Shown: positions 16,966-24,814 of the stretch, piece after piece
Layout of the letters: each line of letters starts with the position of its first letter
How positions within the stretch are numbered: position 1 is the stretch's first letter
Origin: an uncultured Muribaculaceae bacterium
GTDB taxonomy: Bacteria > Bacteroidota > Bacteroidia > Bacteroidales > Muribaculaceae
Length of the DNA: 46,527 nt
Reading direction: 5' to 3'
NCBI GenBank assembly: GCA_910583795.1
Contig: CAJTZQ010000029.1
Coordinates: forward strand, 1-46,527
Position numbers and translations under genes: made by a program
The notes under the pieces: model-generated
What the model was told of the DNA's origin: nothing
The model's input: the letters and a program-made list of their open reading frames with translations, nothing else
The model's database searches: none

Positions 16966-17781
16966 ATGAAACCTCTCAGACCTAAATACGGGCAGACTAT
17001 CATATATGTGGTTCTATTGGTTGTGGCATTCATAGCAATGACAATGGCCAAAAGATGCACATCCATATCCTCACTCCCGGAGATTACACAAACAAAATCT
17101 TCAGGAGACACGATAGATGTGGCAATCCTTTACGGACCTACAAGCTATTATCTATATTCCGACACATTGGGCGGAATAAATCTTGACATGCTTCAAGCCT
17201 TTGAAAAAGAGACTGCCACCCCTTTGAAATTCTGGCCTATCATAAATCTTCATGACGCACTCTCAAGACTTGAGAACGGGAAATACGATATGCTTGCATC
17301 CCTTCCGTCAGATAATTCCGTGAAGCAACGCTTCCTGACCACAAGAAGCGCATTTCTTGACCGTATGGTTCTGATACAGCTCTCCGACACGTCAGGCAAG
17401 ACTCCAATCCGTTCAGCCCTTGACCTGTCAGGGAAGACAATCCATATCCAACAGGATTCTCCTGCCGCGATGAGGATCTCAAATCTTTCCAAAGAAATCG
17501 GCGACTCTATTTATGTCAAGAACGAACCGGAAATGTCGGAAGAATATCTGTGCATGCTTGTCGCCACAGAAAAAATCCCGCTCGCTGTAGTCAATGAGAA
17601 AACGGCAAAGAAAATGCAGTCTCAATATCCGAGACTTTCTTACGACAATCCGGTAAGCTTCACACAGTTTCAAGTTTGGCTTATGAATAAAAACGATACT
17701 GTATTACTTCACAAGGTAGATAAATGGCTGGAGAGCTTCCAATCAAAACCCTCCTATCGCAATCTTATTGATAAGTATTGA
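16966..17781 (+). CDS. Membrane-anchored solute-binding-like protein (SBP_bac_3 / MltF N-domain type)
   Basis: From the ATG at 16966 the protein is 271 residues; a TTG frame start at 16930 would overlap the porin and is less likely. A single N-terminal membrane segment (IIYVVLLVVAFIAMTMA) anchors it, and the rest reads as a type-II periplasmic binding fold: VAILYGPTSYYLY, LDMLQAFEKET, YDMLASLP, LSGKTIHIQQDSP and AVVNEKTA. This resembles the amino-acid-binding domain of MltF, but the lytic transglycosylase domain is absent. Family members bind small ligands such as amino acids or peptidoglycan fragments. It lies between a porin and a dicarboxylate/amino-acid symporter, which suggests a shared uptake role (inference). 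Confidence 0.7.
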   Translation: MKPLRPKYGQTIIYVVLLVVAFIAMTMAKRCTSISSLPEITQTKSSGDTIDVAILYGPTSYYLYSDTLGGINLDMLQAFEKETATPLKFWPIINLHDALSRLENGKYDMLASLPSDNSVKQRFLTTRSAFLDRMVLIQLSDTSGKTPIRSALDLSGKTIHIQQDSPAAMRISNLSKEIGDSIYVKNEPEMSEEYLCMLVATEKIPLAVVNEKTAKKMQSQYPRLSYDNPVSFTQFQVWLMNKNDTVLLHKVDKWLESFQSKPSYRNLIDKY

Positions 17782-17823
17782 ATCTCTTAAATATGATATT
17801 TTCTAATTAATAAATCTGATATT

Positions 17824-19014
17824 ATGAAAATCCCCAAAATCAATCTTCTTGTAAAAATCTTGATTGCTATTGGATTAGGCATACTTGCGGGACAATTCTT
17901 CCCTATTTGGTTAGGACGTCTTTTCGCAACTTTCAATGCCATATTCAGTCAGTTTCTCGGATTTCTAATTCCCCTGATCATTTTAGGGTTTGTAGCTCCT
18001 GCAATCGCCGACATAGGCAACAAAGCCGGGAAAATGCTTATTGCCACAGCGGCTCTCGCATATGTCTCTACTGTGTTCTCAGGGCTTATGAGCTTCTTTG
18101 TAGGAGACACATTCTTCCCTAAACTTATTACCCCCCGCGCTCTTGGAGAAATCGCGGAAGGTCATGACCTGATTCCTTATTTCACCATTGAGATGCCGGC
18201 TCTTTTCGGAGTAATGAGTGCTCTCGTGTTAGCATTCATGCTTGGTCTCGCTCTCGCCTACATACATGGCAACACATTGAAAACATGTCTCAACGAATTC
18301 CGTGACATAGTCGCACTGACAATAACAAAGGTAATAATTCCGCTCCTCCCCCTTTATATATTCGGAATTTTCCTCAATATGACGGTTTCCGGACAAGTTG
18401 CAACCGTACTTGCCGCATTCGTAAAAATCATATTGATAATATTTGCAATGCATATTTTCCTTCTTGTGCTACAATATGCCATAGCCGGTCTGGTAGTGAA
18501 GAGAAATCCGTTTAAACTGCTCTACACCATGCTGCCTGCATATTTCACTGCACTCGGCACCCAATCATCCGCCGCGACTATTCCCGTCACACTCCGCCAG
18601 GCAGTCAAGATGGGTGTTAGCGAAGACACAGCCGGATTTGTAATCCCGTTGTGCGCAACCATCCACATGTCGGGAAGTGCAATGAAAATAGTCGCATGTG
18701 CCGTGGCACTGATGATTATGCAGGCAATTCCCTATGACTCCGGAATGTTCATAGGTTTCATCTGTATGATCGGCATATCAATAATAGCTGCTCCGGGAGT
18801 ACCGGGGGGTGCCATAATGGCTTCTCTCGGTCTTCTTGCCAACATGCTTAATTTCACAGAGGCTGATCAGGCTCTTATGATCGCCCTTTATATAGCCATG
18901 GATAGCTTCGGCACGGCTTGCAACGTAACCGGAGATGGATTTATAGCACTAATAATCAACAAATGCTTCTCCTTCAAAAAAACACCGACACACGACCCCC
19001 TCGCTGTTGACTGA
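17824..19014 (+). CDS. Dicarboxylate/amino acid:cation symporter (DAACS family)
   Basis: The 396-residue inner-membrane protein has the glutamate-transporter fold of PF00375. Diagnostic features are the serine-rich re-entrant loop (TQSSAATIPVT, near residue 243), the second hairpin AAPGVPGGAI (about 325), and the TM8 motif MDSFGTACNVTGDG (about 360), where the NVTGD supplies cation and substrate ligands. It imports dicarboxylates or amino acids such as glutamate, serine or threonine using sodium or protons. In TM8 the place of the substrate-binding arginine is not obvious (DSFGTACN), so a neutral substrate such as serine or threonine is possible. The kbl-tdh threonine-breakdown pair next door fits that idea but does not prove it. 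Confidence 0.88.
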   Translation: MKIPKINLLVKILIAIGLGILAGQFFPIWLGRLFATFNAIFSQFLGFLIPLIILGFVAPAIADIGNKAGKMLIATAALAYVSTVFSGLMSFFVGDTFFPKLITPRALGEIAEGHDLIPYFTIEMPALFGVMSALVLAFMLGLALAYIHGNTLKTCLNEFRDIVALTITKVIIPLLPLYIFGIFLNMTVSGQVATVLAAFVKIILIIFAMHIFLLVLQYAIAGLVVKRNPFKLLYTMLPAYFTALGTQSSAATIPVTLRQAVKMGVSEDTAGFVIPLCATIHMSGSAMKIVACAVALMIMQAIPYDSGMFIGFICMIGISIIAAPGVPGGAIMASLGLLANMLNFTEADQALMIALYIAMDSFGTACNVTGDGFIALIINKCFSFKKTPTHDPLAVD

Positions 19015-19026
19015 TATTTTTAAATT

Positions 19027-19066
19027 GAAGTTGTTTCAACCTCCGCAAAAAAGCGGAAACAACTTC
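19027..19066 (+). terminator. Hairpin after the symporter; resembles a minimal fold-back repeat family 2
   Basis: GAAGTTGTTT at 19027-19036 pairs with AAACAACTTC at 19057-19066, and inner CCGC/GCGG close over six A. The two arms match the two ends of the longer repeat at 32026-32229, so this looks like a family-2 element reduced to its ends. It may add to termination. Confidence 0.6.
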
Positions 19067-19081
19067 ATTAGCATAAAAAAT

Positions 19082-19118
19082 GGATGCAGCTCAAAATTTG
19101 AACTGCATCCGTTTTTTT
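19082..19118. terminator. Bidirectional terminator between the symporter and kbl
   Basis: GGATGCAG at 19082-19089 pairs with CTGCATCC at 19103-19110, with a further TCAAA/TTTGA pairing inside. An A-run lies on the left and a T-run on the right, so it can end transcripts from both convergent genes. Confidence 0.85.
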
Positions 19119-19141
19119 TATGCGAAAGATATCAATTTGAA

Positions 19142-20335
19142 TTATTTCAACACACCAAGTTTCTTCCCGACCTTAATGAAGGCTGCGATAGCGCGGTCGA
19201 GATGCTCGCGTTCATGCGCTGCTGAAAGTTGAACACGGATACGAGCCTGACCCTTCGGAACAACCGGATAATAGAATCCTGTCACGAAAATACCCTCTTT
19301 CTGCATTTCGGCTGCAAAATCCTGAGATAGTTTTGCATCATAGAGCATCACTGCGCAGATAGCGCTTTGGGTTGGCTTGATATCGAATCCTGCCTCAAGC
19401 ATTTTCTCGCGGAAATAATTCACATTATCCACAAGTTTGTCATGGAGAGCGTTGCTTTCCTTAAGCATCTTGAGCATTTCAAGGCTTGCGCCAACGATAG
19501 AGGGAGCTACCGAGTTTGAGAAAAGATAAGGACGTGAACGCTGACGGAGCATATCTATGATCTCTTTTTTACCGGTTGTGAATCCACCCATTGCACCGCC
19601 GAATGCCTTGCCGAGTGTGCCTGTAAAGATATCGATCTTGCCGTAGCAATCAAACTGCTCGGCCACTCCATGTCCTGTCTTGCCAACCACGCCTGCTGAG
19701 TGACTCTCGTCTACCATTACAAGTGCGCCATATTTGTCTGCAAGCTCACAAATCTTGTCCATCGGGGCAACGTTGCCATCCATAGAGAAAACACCGTCGG
19801 TTGCAATGATCTTGAAACGGCAATCCTTTGCCTCCTGCAGGCAACGTTCAAGGTCTTCCATATCGGCATTTTTGTAGCGGAAACGTTTAGCCTTACACAA
19901 ACGCACGCCGTCGATGATTGACGCATGGTTAAGAGAATCGCTTATGATGGCATCTTCTTCTGTAAACAATGGTTCGAAAAGACCACCATTCGCATCAAAA
20001 CATGCAGCATAAAGAATCGTATCCTCTGTCTTGAAATAATCACTGATAGCTGCCTCAAGCTCCTTATGAAGATCCTGGGTTCCGCAAATGAAACGGACAG
20101 ACGACATGCCATATCCTCTTTCATCCATCGCTTTTTTAGCTGCCTCAATCAGACGGCTGTTGTCAGCGAGACCAAGATAATTGTTCGCGCAAAAATTCAA
20201 GACGTCTCCTTCTGTATTTTTCACCTCTATTTCAGCGCTTTGAGGAGTTACGATAATTCGCTCATTTTTGTAAAGGCCTGCATCTTTGATATCTTGCAGT
20301 TCTTTGGCGAGATGTGACTGGAAATTTCCGTACAT
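19142..20335 (-). CDS. kbl: Glycine C-acetyltransferase (2-amino-3-ketobutyrate CoA ligase)
   Basis: The 397-residue cytoplasmic enzyme is a PLP-dependent fold-type I alpha-oxoamine synthase. It converts 2-amino-3-ketobutyrate and CoA to glycine and acetyl-CoA. Visible motifs are NYLGLADN (51-58), SLNHASIIDG with H137, the cofactor-binding VDESHSAG (D209, H212), and TGTLGKAFGG with the Schiff-base K243. The length is that of E. coli Kbl. It is divergent from the threonine dehydrogenase gene at 20543, which makes its substrate. Its leader carries an 11-bp inverted repeat at 20365-20405, and a -7 box at 20428-20435. Confidence 0.95.
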   Translation of the reverse strand: MYGNFQSHLAKELQDIKDAGLYKNERIIVTPQSAEIEVKNTEGDVLNFCANNYLGLADNSRLIEAAKKAMDERGYGMSSVRFICGTQDLHKELEAAISDYFKTEDTILYAACFDANGGLFEPLFTEEDAIISDSLNHASIIDGVRLCKAKRFRYKNADMEDLERCLQEAKDCRFKIIATDGVFSMDGNVAPMDKICELADKYGALVMVDESHSAGVVGKTGHGVAEQFDCYGKIDIFTGTLGKAFGGAMGGFTTGKKEIIDMLRQRSRPYLFSNSVAPSIVGASLEMLKMLKESNALHDKLVDNVNYFREKMLEAGFDIKPTQSAICAVMLYDAKLSQDFAAEMQKEGIFVTGFYYPVVPKGQARIRVQLSAAHEREHLDRAIAAFIKVGKKLGVLK

Positions 20336-20364
20336 GATAGTTAAGATTTAAGTTTAATTCGTTG

Positions 20365-20405
20365 TCTTATTGGCACATTAATATCAATTAAAAATGCCAA
20401 TAAGA
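20365..20405 (-). promoter_or_regulatory. Inverted repeat in the kbl leader
   Basis: TCTTATTGGCA at 20365-20375 is the exact reverse complement of TGCCAATAAGA at 20395-20405, with a 19-base AT-rich spacer. It lies in the 5' leader, 30-70 bases before the kbl ATG, as an operator or an RNA hairpin. No T-run follows, so it is not a plain terminator. Confidence 0.5.
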
Positions 20406-20427
20406 ATTGACTTGAAAAAATTTTAGC

Positions 20428-20435
20428 CAAAGTTA
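20428..20435 (-). promoter_or_regulatory. -7 promoter box for kbl
   Basis: On the minus strand this reads TAACTTTG, a perfect TAnnTTTG box about 93 bases upstream of kbl. The nearest TTG on that strand (20451-20453) is at 15 bases, shorter than usual. Confidence 0.5.
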
Positions 20436-20458
20436 ACAATTTTTTGATTACAACGTAT

Positions 20459-20466
20459 TATCTTTG
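20459..20466 (+). promoter_or_regulatory. -7 promoter box for threonine dehydrogenase
   Basis: TATCTTTG followed by C matches TAnnTTTG, 77 bases before the start codon. It is only 23 bases from the opposing kbl box, so one regulator could control both. Confidence 0.5.
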
Positions 20467-20542
20467 CACAAAATTTTAAATAATCTCTCTTCTAAATATC
20501 CAGAATAACTTAGACAGAACTCACCTTAATCATCGAAAGGAA

Positions 20543-21526
20543 ATGAAGAATATCCTTATTATCGGAGCCACCGGACAGATCGGTTCGGAACTGACAATGA
20601 AACTCAGATCGCTCTATCCCAATGGCAATGTAGTGGCTGGCTATATTGCCGGTGCAGAGCCTAAAGGGGCGCTTCTTGAAAGCGGTCCGTCTCATCTTGT
20701 CGACATTACAAACCCGGCACAGATCGCGGAAGCAGTCGACAAGTATAACGTAGATACAATCTACAATCTTGCTGCGCTTTTGAGCGCAGTGGCTGAAGCA
20801 AAACCTCAGCTCGCGTGGAAAATAGGACTCGGAGGCCTTTACAACACTTTGGAGGTGGCACGTGAAAAAGGGTGTGCCGTATTCACTCCAAGTTCTATCG
20901 GATCTTTTGGCCCTACGACCCCTCATGTCAAAACGCCTCAGGACACAATCCAAAGACCTGAGACAATGTATGGAGTGACAAAAGTATCAGGCGAACTTCT
21001 TTCAGACTATTATTGGCATCGTTTCGGTGTCGACACACGTTCTGTTAGATTCCCGGGCTTGATCTCTTATGTGGCTCCTCCGGGTGGCGGCACAACGGAC
21101 TATGCAGTGGATATCTACTATTCAGCTGTCAAAGGGGAAGAATTCAAGTGCCCTCTCAAACCCGGCACTTTCATGGACATGATGTATATGCCCGACGCCC
21201 TGAAAGCCGCTATTGAAATAATGGAAGCTGATCCTGCGAGATTGAAACACCGCAATTCTTTCAACATTGCCTCAATGAGCTTTGATCCGGAAATTATTTC
21301 TGCAAAAATCAAGGAATATGTACCTGATTTTAAAATGAAATATGAACTTGATCCATTACGCCAGGCTATAGCAGATTCTTGGCCCGACAGTCTTGACGAT
21401 TCTTGCGCACGCGAGGAATGGGACTGGAAGCCGGAGTATGACCTTGACGCAATGACAATTGACATGCTTAAGAATCTACGCATAAAATTCGGGATCAAAC
21501 AGCCGGAAGAATCGCTGTCGATCTAA
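20543..21526 (+). CDS. L-threonine 3-dehydrogenase, SDR (epimerase-like) type
   Basis: The 327-residue cytoplasmic enzyme belongs to the extended short-chain dehydrogenase/epimerase superfamily. It shows GATGQIG (8-14) for NAD binding, YNLAALLSA (74-82), the serine-containing TPSSIGSFGP (115-124), and the catalytic Y143xxxK147. The segments PGLISYVAPPGGGTTDYAVDI and NIASMSF are characteristic of SDR-type threonine dehydrogenases, which differ from the zinc-dependent E. coli Tdh. It oxidises L-threonine to 2-amino-3-ketobutyrate, which the divergent kbl product cleaves to glycine. The gene context strongly supports this over a general sugar epimerase. A terminator follows at 21612. Confidence 0.9.
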   Translation: MKNILIIGATGQIGSELTMKLRSLYPNGNVVAGYIAGAEPKGALLESGPSHLVDITNPAQIAEAVDKYNVDTIYNLAALLSAVAEAKPQLAWKIGLGGLYNTLEVAREKGCAVFTPSSIGSFGPTTPHVKTPQDTIQRPETMYGVTKVSGELLSDYYWHRFGVDTRSVRFPGLISYVAPPGGGTTDYAVDIYYSAVKGEEFKCPLKPGTFMDMMYMPDALKAAIEIMEADPARLKHRNSFNIASMSFDPEIISAKIKEYVPDFKMKYELDPLRQAIADSWPDSLDDSCAREEWDWKPEYDLDAMTIDMLKNLRIKFGIKQPEESLSI

Positions 21527-21611
21527 AGGATTATTTGCAGATCAGACATAATATTGTTCCATTTTACATTATTATCATCTGAAATTACCTTTCTGATATT
21601 TTGAATAATAA

Positions 21612-21648
21612 AAAAACCGAAAACTGTTGTAAGTTTTCGGTTTTTTTA
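21612..21648 (+). terminator. Rho-independent terminator after threonine dehydrogenase
   Basis: CCGAAAACT at 21617-21625 pairs with AGTTTTCGG at 21632-21640 around GTTGTA, extended by flanking A and T runs. Confidence 0.85.
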
Positions 21649-21659
21649 TTATAACTTTG
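21627..21659 (+). promoter_or_regulatory. Promoter of the efflux operon, overlapping the upstream terminator
   Basis: TAACTTTG at 21652-21659 is a perfect -7 box. A TTG at 21627-21629, inside the loop of the terminator, is 22 bases upstream. Transcription would start near 21666, so the regulator mRNA begins only some 17 bases before its ATG. Confidence 0.5.
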
Positions 21660-21682
21660 TCATATCAAACTTGTACGTATGT

Positions 21683-22333
21683 ATGACTAAAGAAGAAATG
21701 ACTAATGTTGACTATGAGAATCTGGTTAATTCCATTCTTTCAATAATGATGAAAAAAGGGATTTTATCCACTACCATGGATCAACTTGCATCTACGCTTA
21801 GAATATCAAAGCGGACATTATATGAAATTTTTATAAGCAAAGACAATCTTGTTGGAGAAGTGCTGAGAGCGTATACTGAATATCATACAAGCAATCAGAT
21901 TAAGATCGCTGAAAAAGCTTCCAACATAATTGAGGCTATGCTTAAAATTTTCATCTTCAGCAGAGATATCCTGTCTGAGATTAACCTTGATTTTTATCGG
22001 GATATGGAACAATTCTATACCCAGATAAAAGATTTTGAAGTGACAAGTATTCCTTACAACTCTCATCTTCTGGAATTGATCAAGGAAGGTATCACCAAAG
22101 GGTATGTAAGGACAGACATAGATTATCTGCTTCTGTTCAGGCTTATGCTGATACAGATGAACTTTTTAAAACAAATGGATAAGGCGTTTCCTCGCGACAT
22201 TACCATGTTTGATGTCTACGACACTATATGCCTGGGATTTATGCGGGGAATAACTTCTCCTGACGGGATGAAGATTCTTGACAAACTTCTGACTGAACAT
22301 CCGGAACTTGTCAGGAAGCCTCAGCTTGTTTAA
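21683..22333 (+). CDS. TetR/AcrR-family transcriptional regulator of the efflux operon
   Basis: From the ATG at 21683 the protein is 216 residues; a TTG at 21671 is less likely. Residues 8-55 are a TetR helix-turn-helix (ILSIMMKKGILSTTMDQLASTL, then RISKRTLYEIFISKDNLV), where the TLYEIFxSKxxL signature is clear. The C-terminal part is a helical ligand-binding and dimerisation domain with no close recognisable subfamily. It is the first gene of an operon with TolC, adaptor and RND pump genes, so it most likely represses its own operon and is released by a pump substrate (inference from family and position). The next ATG is only 22 bases after its stop. Confidence 0.9.
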   Translation: MTKEEMTNVDYENLVNSILSIMMKKGILSTTMDQLASTLRISKRTLYEIFISKDNLVGEVLRAYTEYHTSNQIKIAEKASNIIEAMLKIFIFSRDILSEINLDFYRDMEQFYTQIKDFEVTSIPYNSHLLELIKEGITKGYVRTDIDYLLLFRLMLIQMNFLKQMDKAFPRDITMFDVYDTICLGFMRGITSPDGMKILDKLLTEHPELVRKPQLV

Positions 22334-22355
22334 ACCGGGACAATTAAAACAAAAA

Positions 22356-23678
22356 ATGAAAGTAAACTTAAAGACATTAACAACTTTTTTTATCTCATTG
22401 TCGGCGGTTTCTTATGTCTCCGCTGACACTCTTACTCTTTCACGCGAACAATGTGTGGAGATTGCCCTGCGGGATAACCCCACCGTCAAGGTCGCCGACA
22501 TGGAGATCAAAAAAGTTGACTATGCGAAAAAAGAGACATTAGCATCATTATTCCCCACAATCGATTTCTCTGCAGCATATCAAAGATCTATCGAGCTTCA
22601 AACCATAAGAATGAATATGGGTGGCGAAAGTCAGAAATTAAAAATGGGGTCTGACAACACATGGAATATGGGATTTAATGCATCCATGCCGCTGATCGCT
22701 CCAACTTTATGGAAGGCAATAAGCATTTCCGACACCCAGATTTTGGCTTCGCTTGAAAGCGCAAGGGCATCTAAGCTCGACATGGTCAACAATGTCAATA
22801 AAGCTTACTACGCATTAATGCTTGCTTGCGCGTCGAGAGATGTGGTTAAAGAAAATTATGACATCGCTGTTCTCAACGCATCTGTTTATGAAAAGCAATT
22901 TTCTGCTGGAACTTCATCAGAATATGATGTACTGCGCTCATCTGTGCAAGTCAAAAACATAGAACCGGAACTTTTGCAGGCAGACATTGCCATACGCCAA
23001 TGCCAACTTCAATTAAAGGTTCTCATGGGCGTTTCAAAGGATATCGACATACTTCCTGACGTAAAGCTCTCAGATATGCAGCGCGACATGTATTATTATC
23101 CCACGTCGGCAGACAGGAGCATTTCCGACAACTCTTCCTTGAGAACACTTGACATACAGAAAAAAATACTTGCTAAAAATGTAGACCTGAAAAAATTTGC
23201 CTGGATTCCAACTTTGGGTGCGTCATTCAATCTTTCGTGGCTTTCACTCAGCAACGGTTCACCATTCAAAAACCAACAGTTTAATCCTTATAGCACAGTC
23301 GGCATACAGCTTTCGATACCGATTTTTTCAGGAGGGTCAAAATATTATGGTTTAAAGCAGGCACAGGTAGACCTGAAAGAGATTGATATTCAACGAGAGA
23401 ATCTCGTCAATACCCTCAATATGCAAGTCGAGCTTGCCATAGACAACATCAATAAGGAAGCCAAGCAGATAGAGACAAGCGAAGAGGGCGTCCGTCAGGC
23501 AAAGAAAGCTCATGAGATTATGCAGAAAAGCTTTGATATCGGAGCAGCATCTTATCTTGACCTTAGAGACAGCGAGCTTGCCAACACCACAGCACAGCTA
23601 ACCTATCTTCAGGCAATCTACAACTACCTTGTATCCACTTCAGAACTCGATCTGTTGCTTGGAAAAGGAATCGACTAA
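22356..23678 (+). CDS. TolC-family outer-membrane efflux channel
   Basis: From the ATG at 22356 the protein is 440 residues; a TTG at 22308 inside the regulator gene is a poorer start. A signal peptide ends near YVSA/DT (about residue 24). Two repeated OEP domains follow, with LSREQCVEIALRDNPTVKVADMEIKK at the first and the second repeat ending in SYLDLRDSELANTTAQLTYLQAIYNYL, the usual TolC-type helical barrel signature. It forms the trimeric exit duct for the adaptor and pump encoded next. Gaps to the neighbours are 22 and 24 bases, consistent with one transcript. Confidence 0.92.
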   Translation: MKVNLKTLTTFFISLSAVSYVSADTLTLSREQCVEIALRDNPTVKVADMEIKKVDYAKKETLASLFPTIDFSAAYQRSIELQTIRMNMGGESQKLKMGSDNTWNMGFNASMPLIAPTLWKAISISDTQILASLESARASKLDMVNNVNKAYYALMLACASRDVVKENYDIAVLNASVYEKQFSAGTSSEYDVLRSSVQVKNIEPELLQADIAIRQCQLQLKVLMGVSKDIDILPDVKLSDMQRDMYYYPTSADRSISDNSSLRTLDIQKKILAKNVDLKKFAWIPTLGASFNLSWLSLSNGSPFKNQQFNPYSTVGIQLSIPIFSGGSKYYGLKQAQVDLKEIDIQRENLVNTLNMQVELAIDNINKEAKQIETSEEGVRQAKKAHEIMQKSFDIGAASYLDLRDSELANTTAQLTYLQAIYNYLVSTSELDLLLGKGID

Positions 23679-23702
23679 TCTTTAACCACAATAACCTAAC
23701 TG

Positions 23703-24773
23703 ATGAAAGTGATGAAAAAGCTTATCATATCAATCCCATTTCTTGCAGCAACCATATTTAGCGCCTGTTCCGGCACAGACAAAGCCAAGAATGAAGAGCA
23801 ACAAGAAGAGAAAAAGACCCTTGTAAAAGTTGAGACGGTAGATTTCCGGCCCGTAGTTCAAGAGGGTAACTACACTGCCACGGTTGAACCCGAACTGATC
23901 AACAACATATCAGCTTCTTCACCTAACAGGATCAAACAGATTTTTGTTGATGAAGGAATCAGAGTTTCGAAAGGACAAAAATTGGTCGTCCTCGACGATG
24001 TGAACACCACTTCCTATGAAATGCAGGTTGCAAATGCAAAAGCAAACCTCGAAAATGTTCAGATAAACTACGACCGCGCTGTTGAGCTTCTGAAGATCGG
24101 CGGTGGGACTCAACAGAATGTAGATCAGATGAAACTACAGCTCACAAATGCAAAAAACACTCTTGCCACAGCCGAACGCACTCTTAGGAACGTGCAGGAA
24201 AACACAGTGCTTGTCTCCCCTATCAACGGAATTGTGACAGCAAGGAATTATGATCCGGGAGATATGACCTCCACACTCCCTATTCTGACAGTGGCTCAAG
24301 TTCAACCTGTAAAAATAGTTATAAATGTTTCAGAAAGTGAACTCGCACACGTAAAAAAAGGAATGCCCGCTGAAATAAAATTCGACACATACGGAGATGA
24401 GCAATTCAACGGAACTGTAACCATGGTCGCTCCTACTGTCGATGCTGACAGCCGTACTTTCGGAGTCGAGATAACAGTCAATAACCCGGAAAACAGAATC
24501 CTTCCGGGAATGTTCGGACGAGTGAAACTTAATCTTGGAGAGGCTGAACATGTGGTCGTGCCCGACAGAGCAGTCGTTAAGCAACCGGGGTCCGGCAATC
24601 ATTACATATACGTCTACAACAACAATGGCACTGTGAGCTATAATAAAGTCGAGCTTGGTCAACGTATAGGCAATACGTATGAAATTATTTCCGGAGTAAA
24701 CCCCGGCGCTCAGGTTGTGGTGTCCGGACAAAGCAAACTCGCCGACGGCGCTTCTGTGGAAATCTCCAAATAA
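23703..24773 (+). CDS. RND efflux periplasmic adaptor (membrane fusion protein)
   Basis: The 356-residue protein is a lipoprotein (FSAC, C22 from the first ATG; a second ATG at 23712 is possible). The order is that of MFP/HlyD-type adaptors: a lipoyl half-motif ISASSPNRIKQIFVDEGIRVSKGQ, a coiled-coil hairpin (about 95-165), the second lipoyl half with VSPINGIVTARNYDPGD, a beta-barrel with NPENRILPGMFGRVKL, and a membrane-proximal domain ending in VVVSGQSKLADGA. It joins the inner-membrane pump encoded at 24815 to the TolC-like channel encoded before it. Confidence 0.93.
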   Translation: MKVMKKLIISIPFLAATIFSACSGTDKAKNEEQQEEKKTLVKVETVDFRPVVQEGNYTATVEPELINNISASSPNRIKQIFVDEGIRVSKGQKLVVLDDVNTTSYEMQVANAKANLENVQINYDRAVELLKIGGGTQQNVDQMKLQLTNAKNTLATAERTLRNVQENTVLVSPINGIVTARNYDPGDMTSTLPILTVAQVQPVKIVINVSESELAHVKKGMPAEIKFDTYGDEQFNGTVTMVAPTVDADSRTFGVEITVNNPENRILPGMFGRVKLNLGEAEHVVVPDRAVVKQPGSGNHYIYVYNNNGTVSYNKVELGQRIGNTYEIISGVNPGAQVVVSGQSKLADGASVEISK

Positions 24774-24814
24774 TTCTCTTCTCCCTTCATCCTTAACCCT
24801 TCACAATTAAAATT

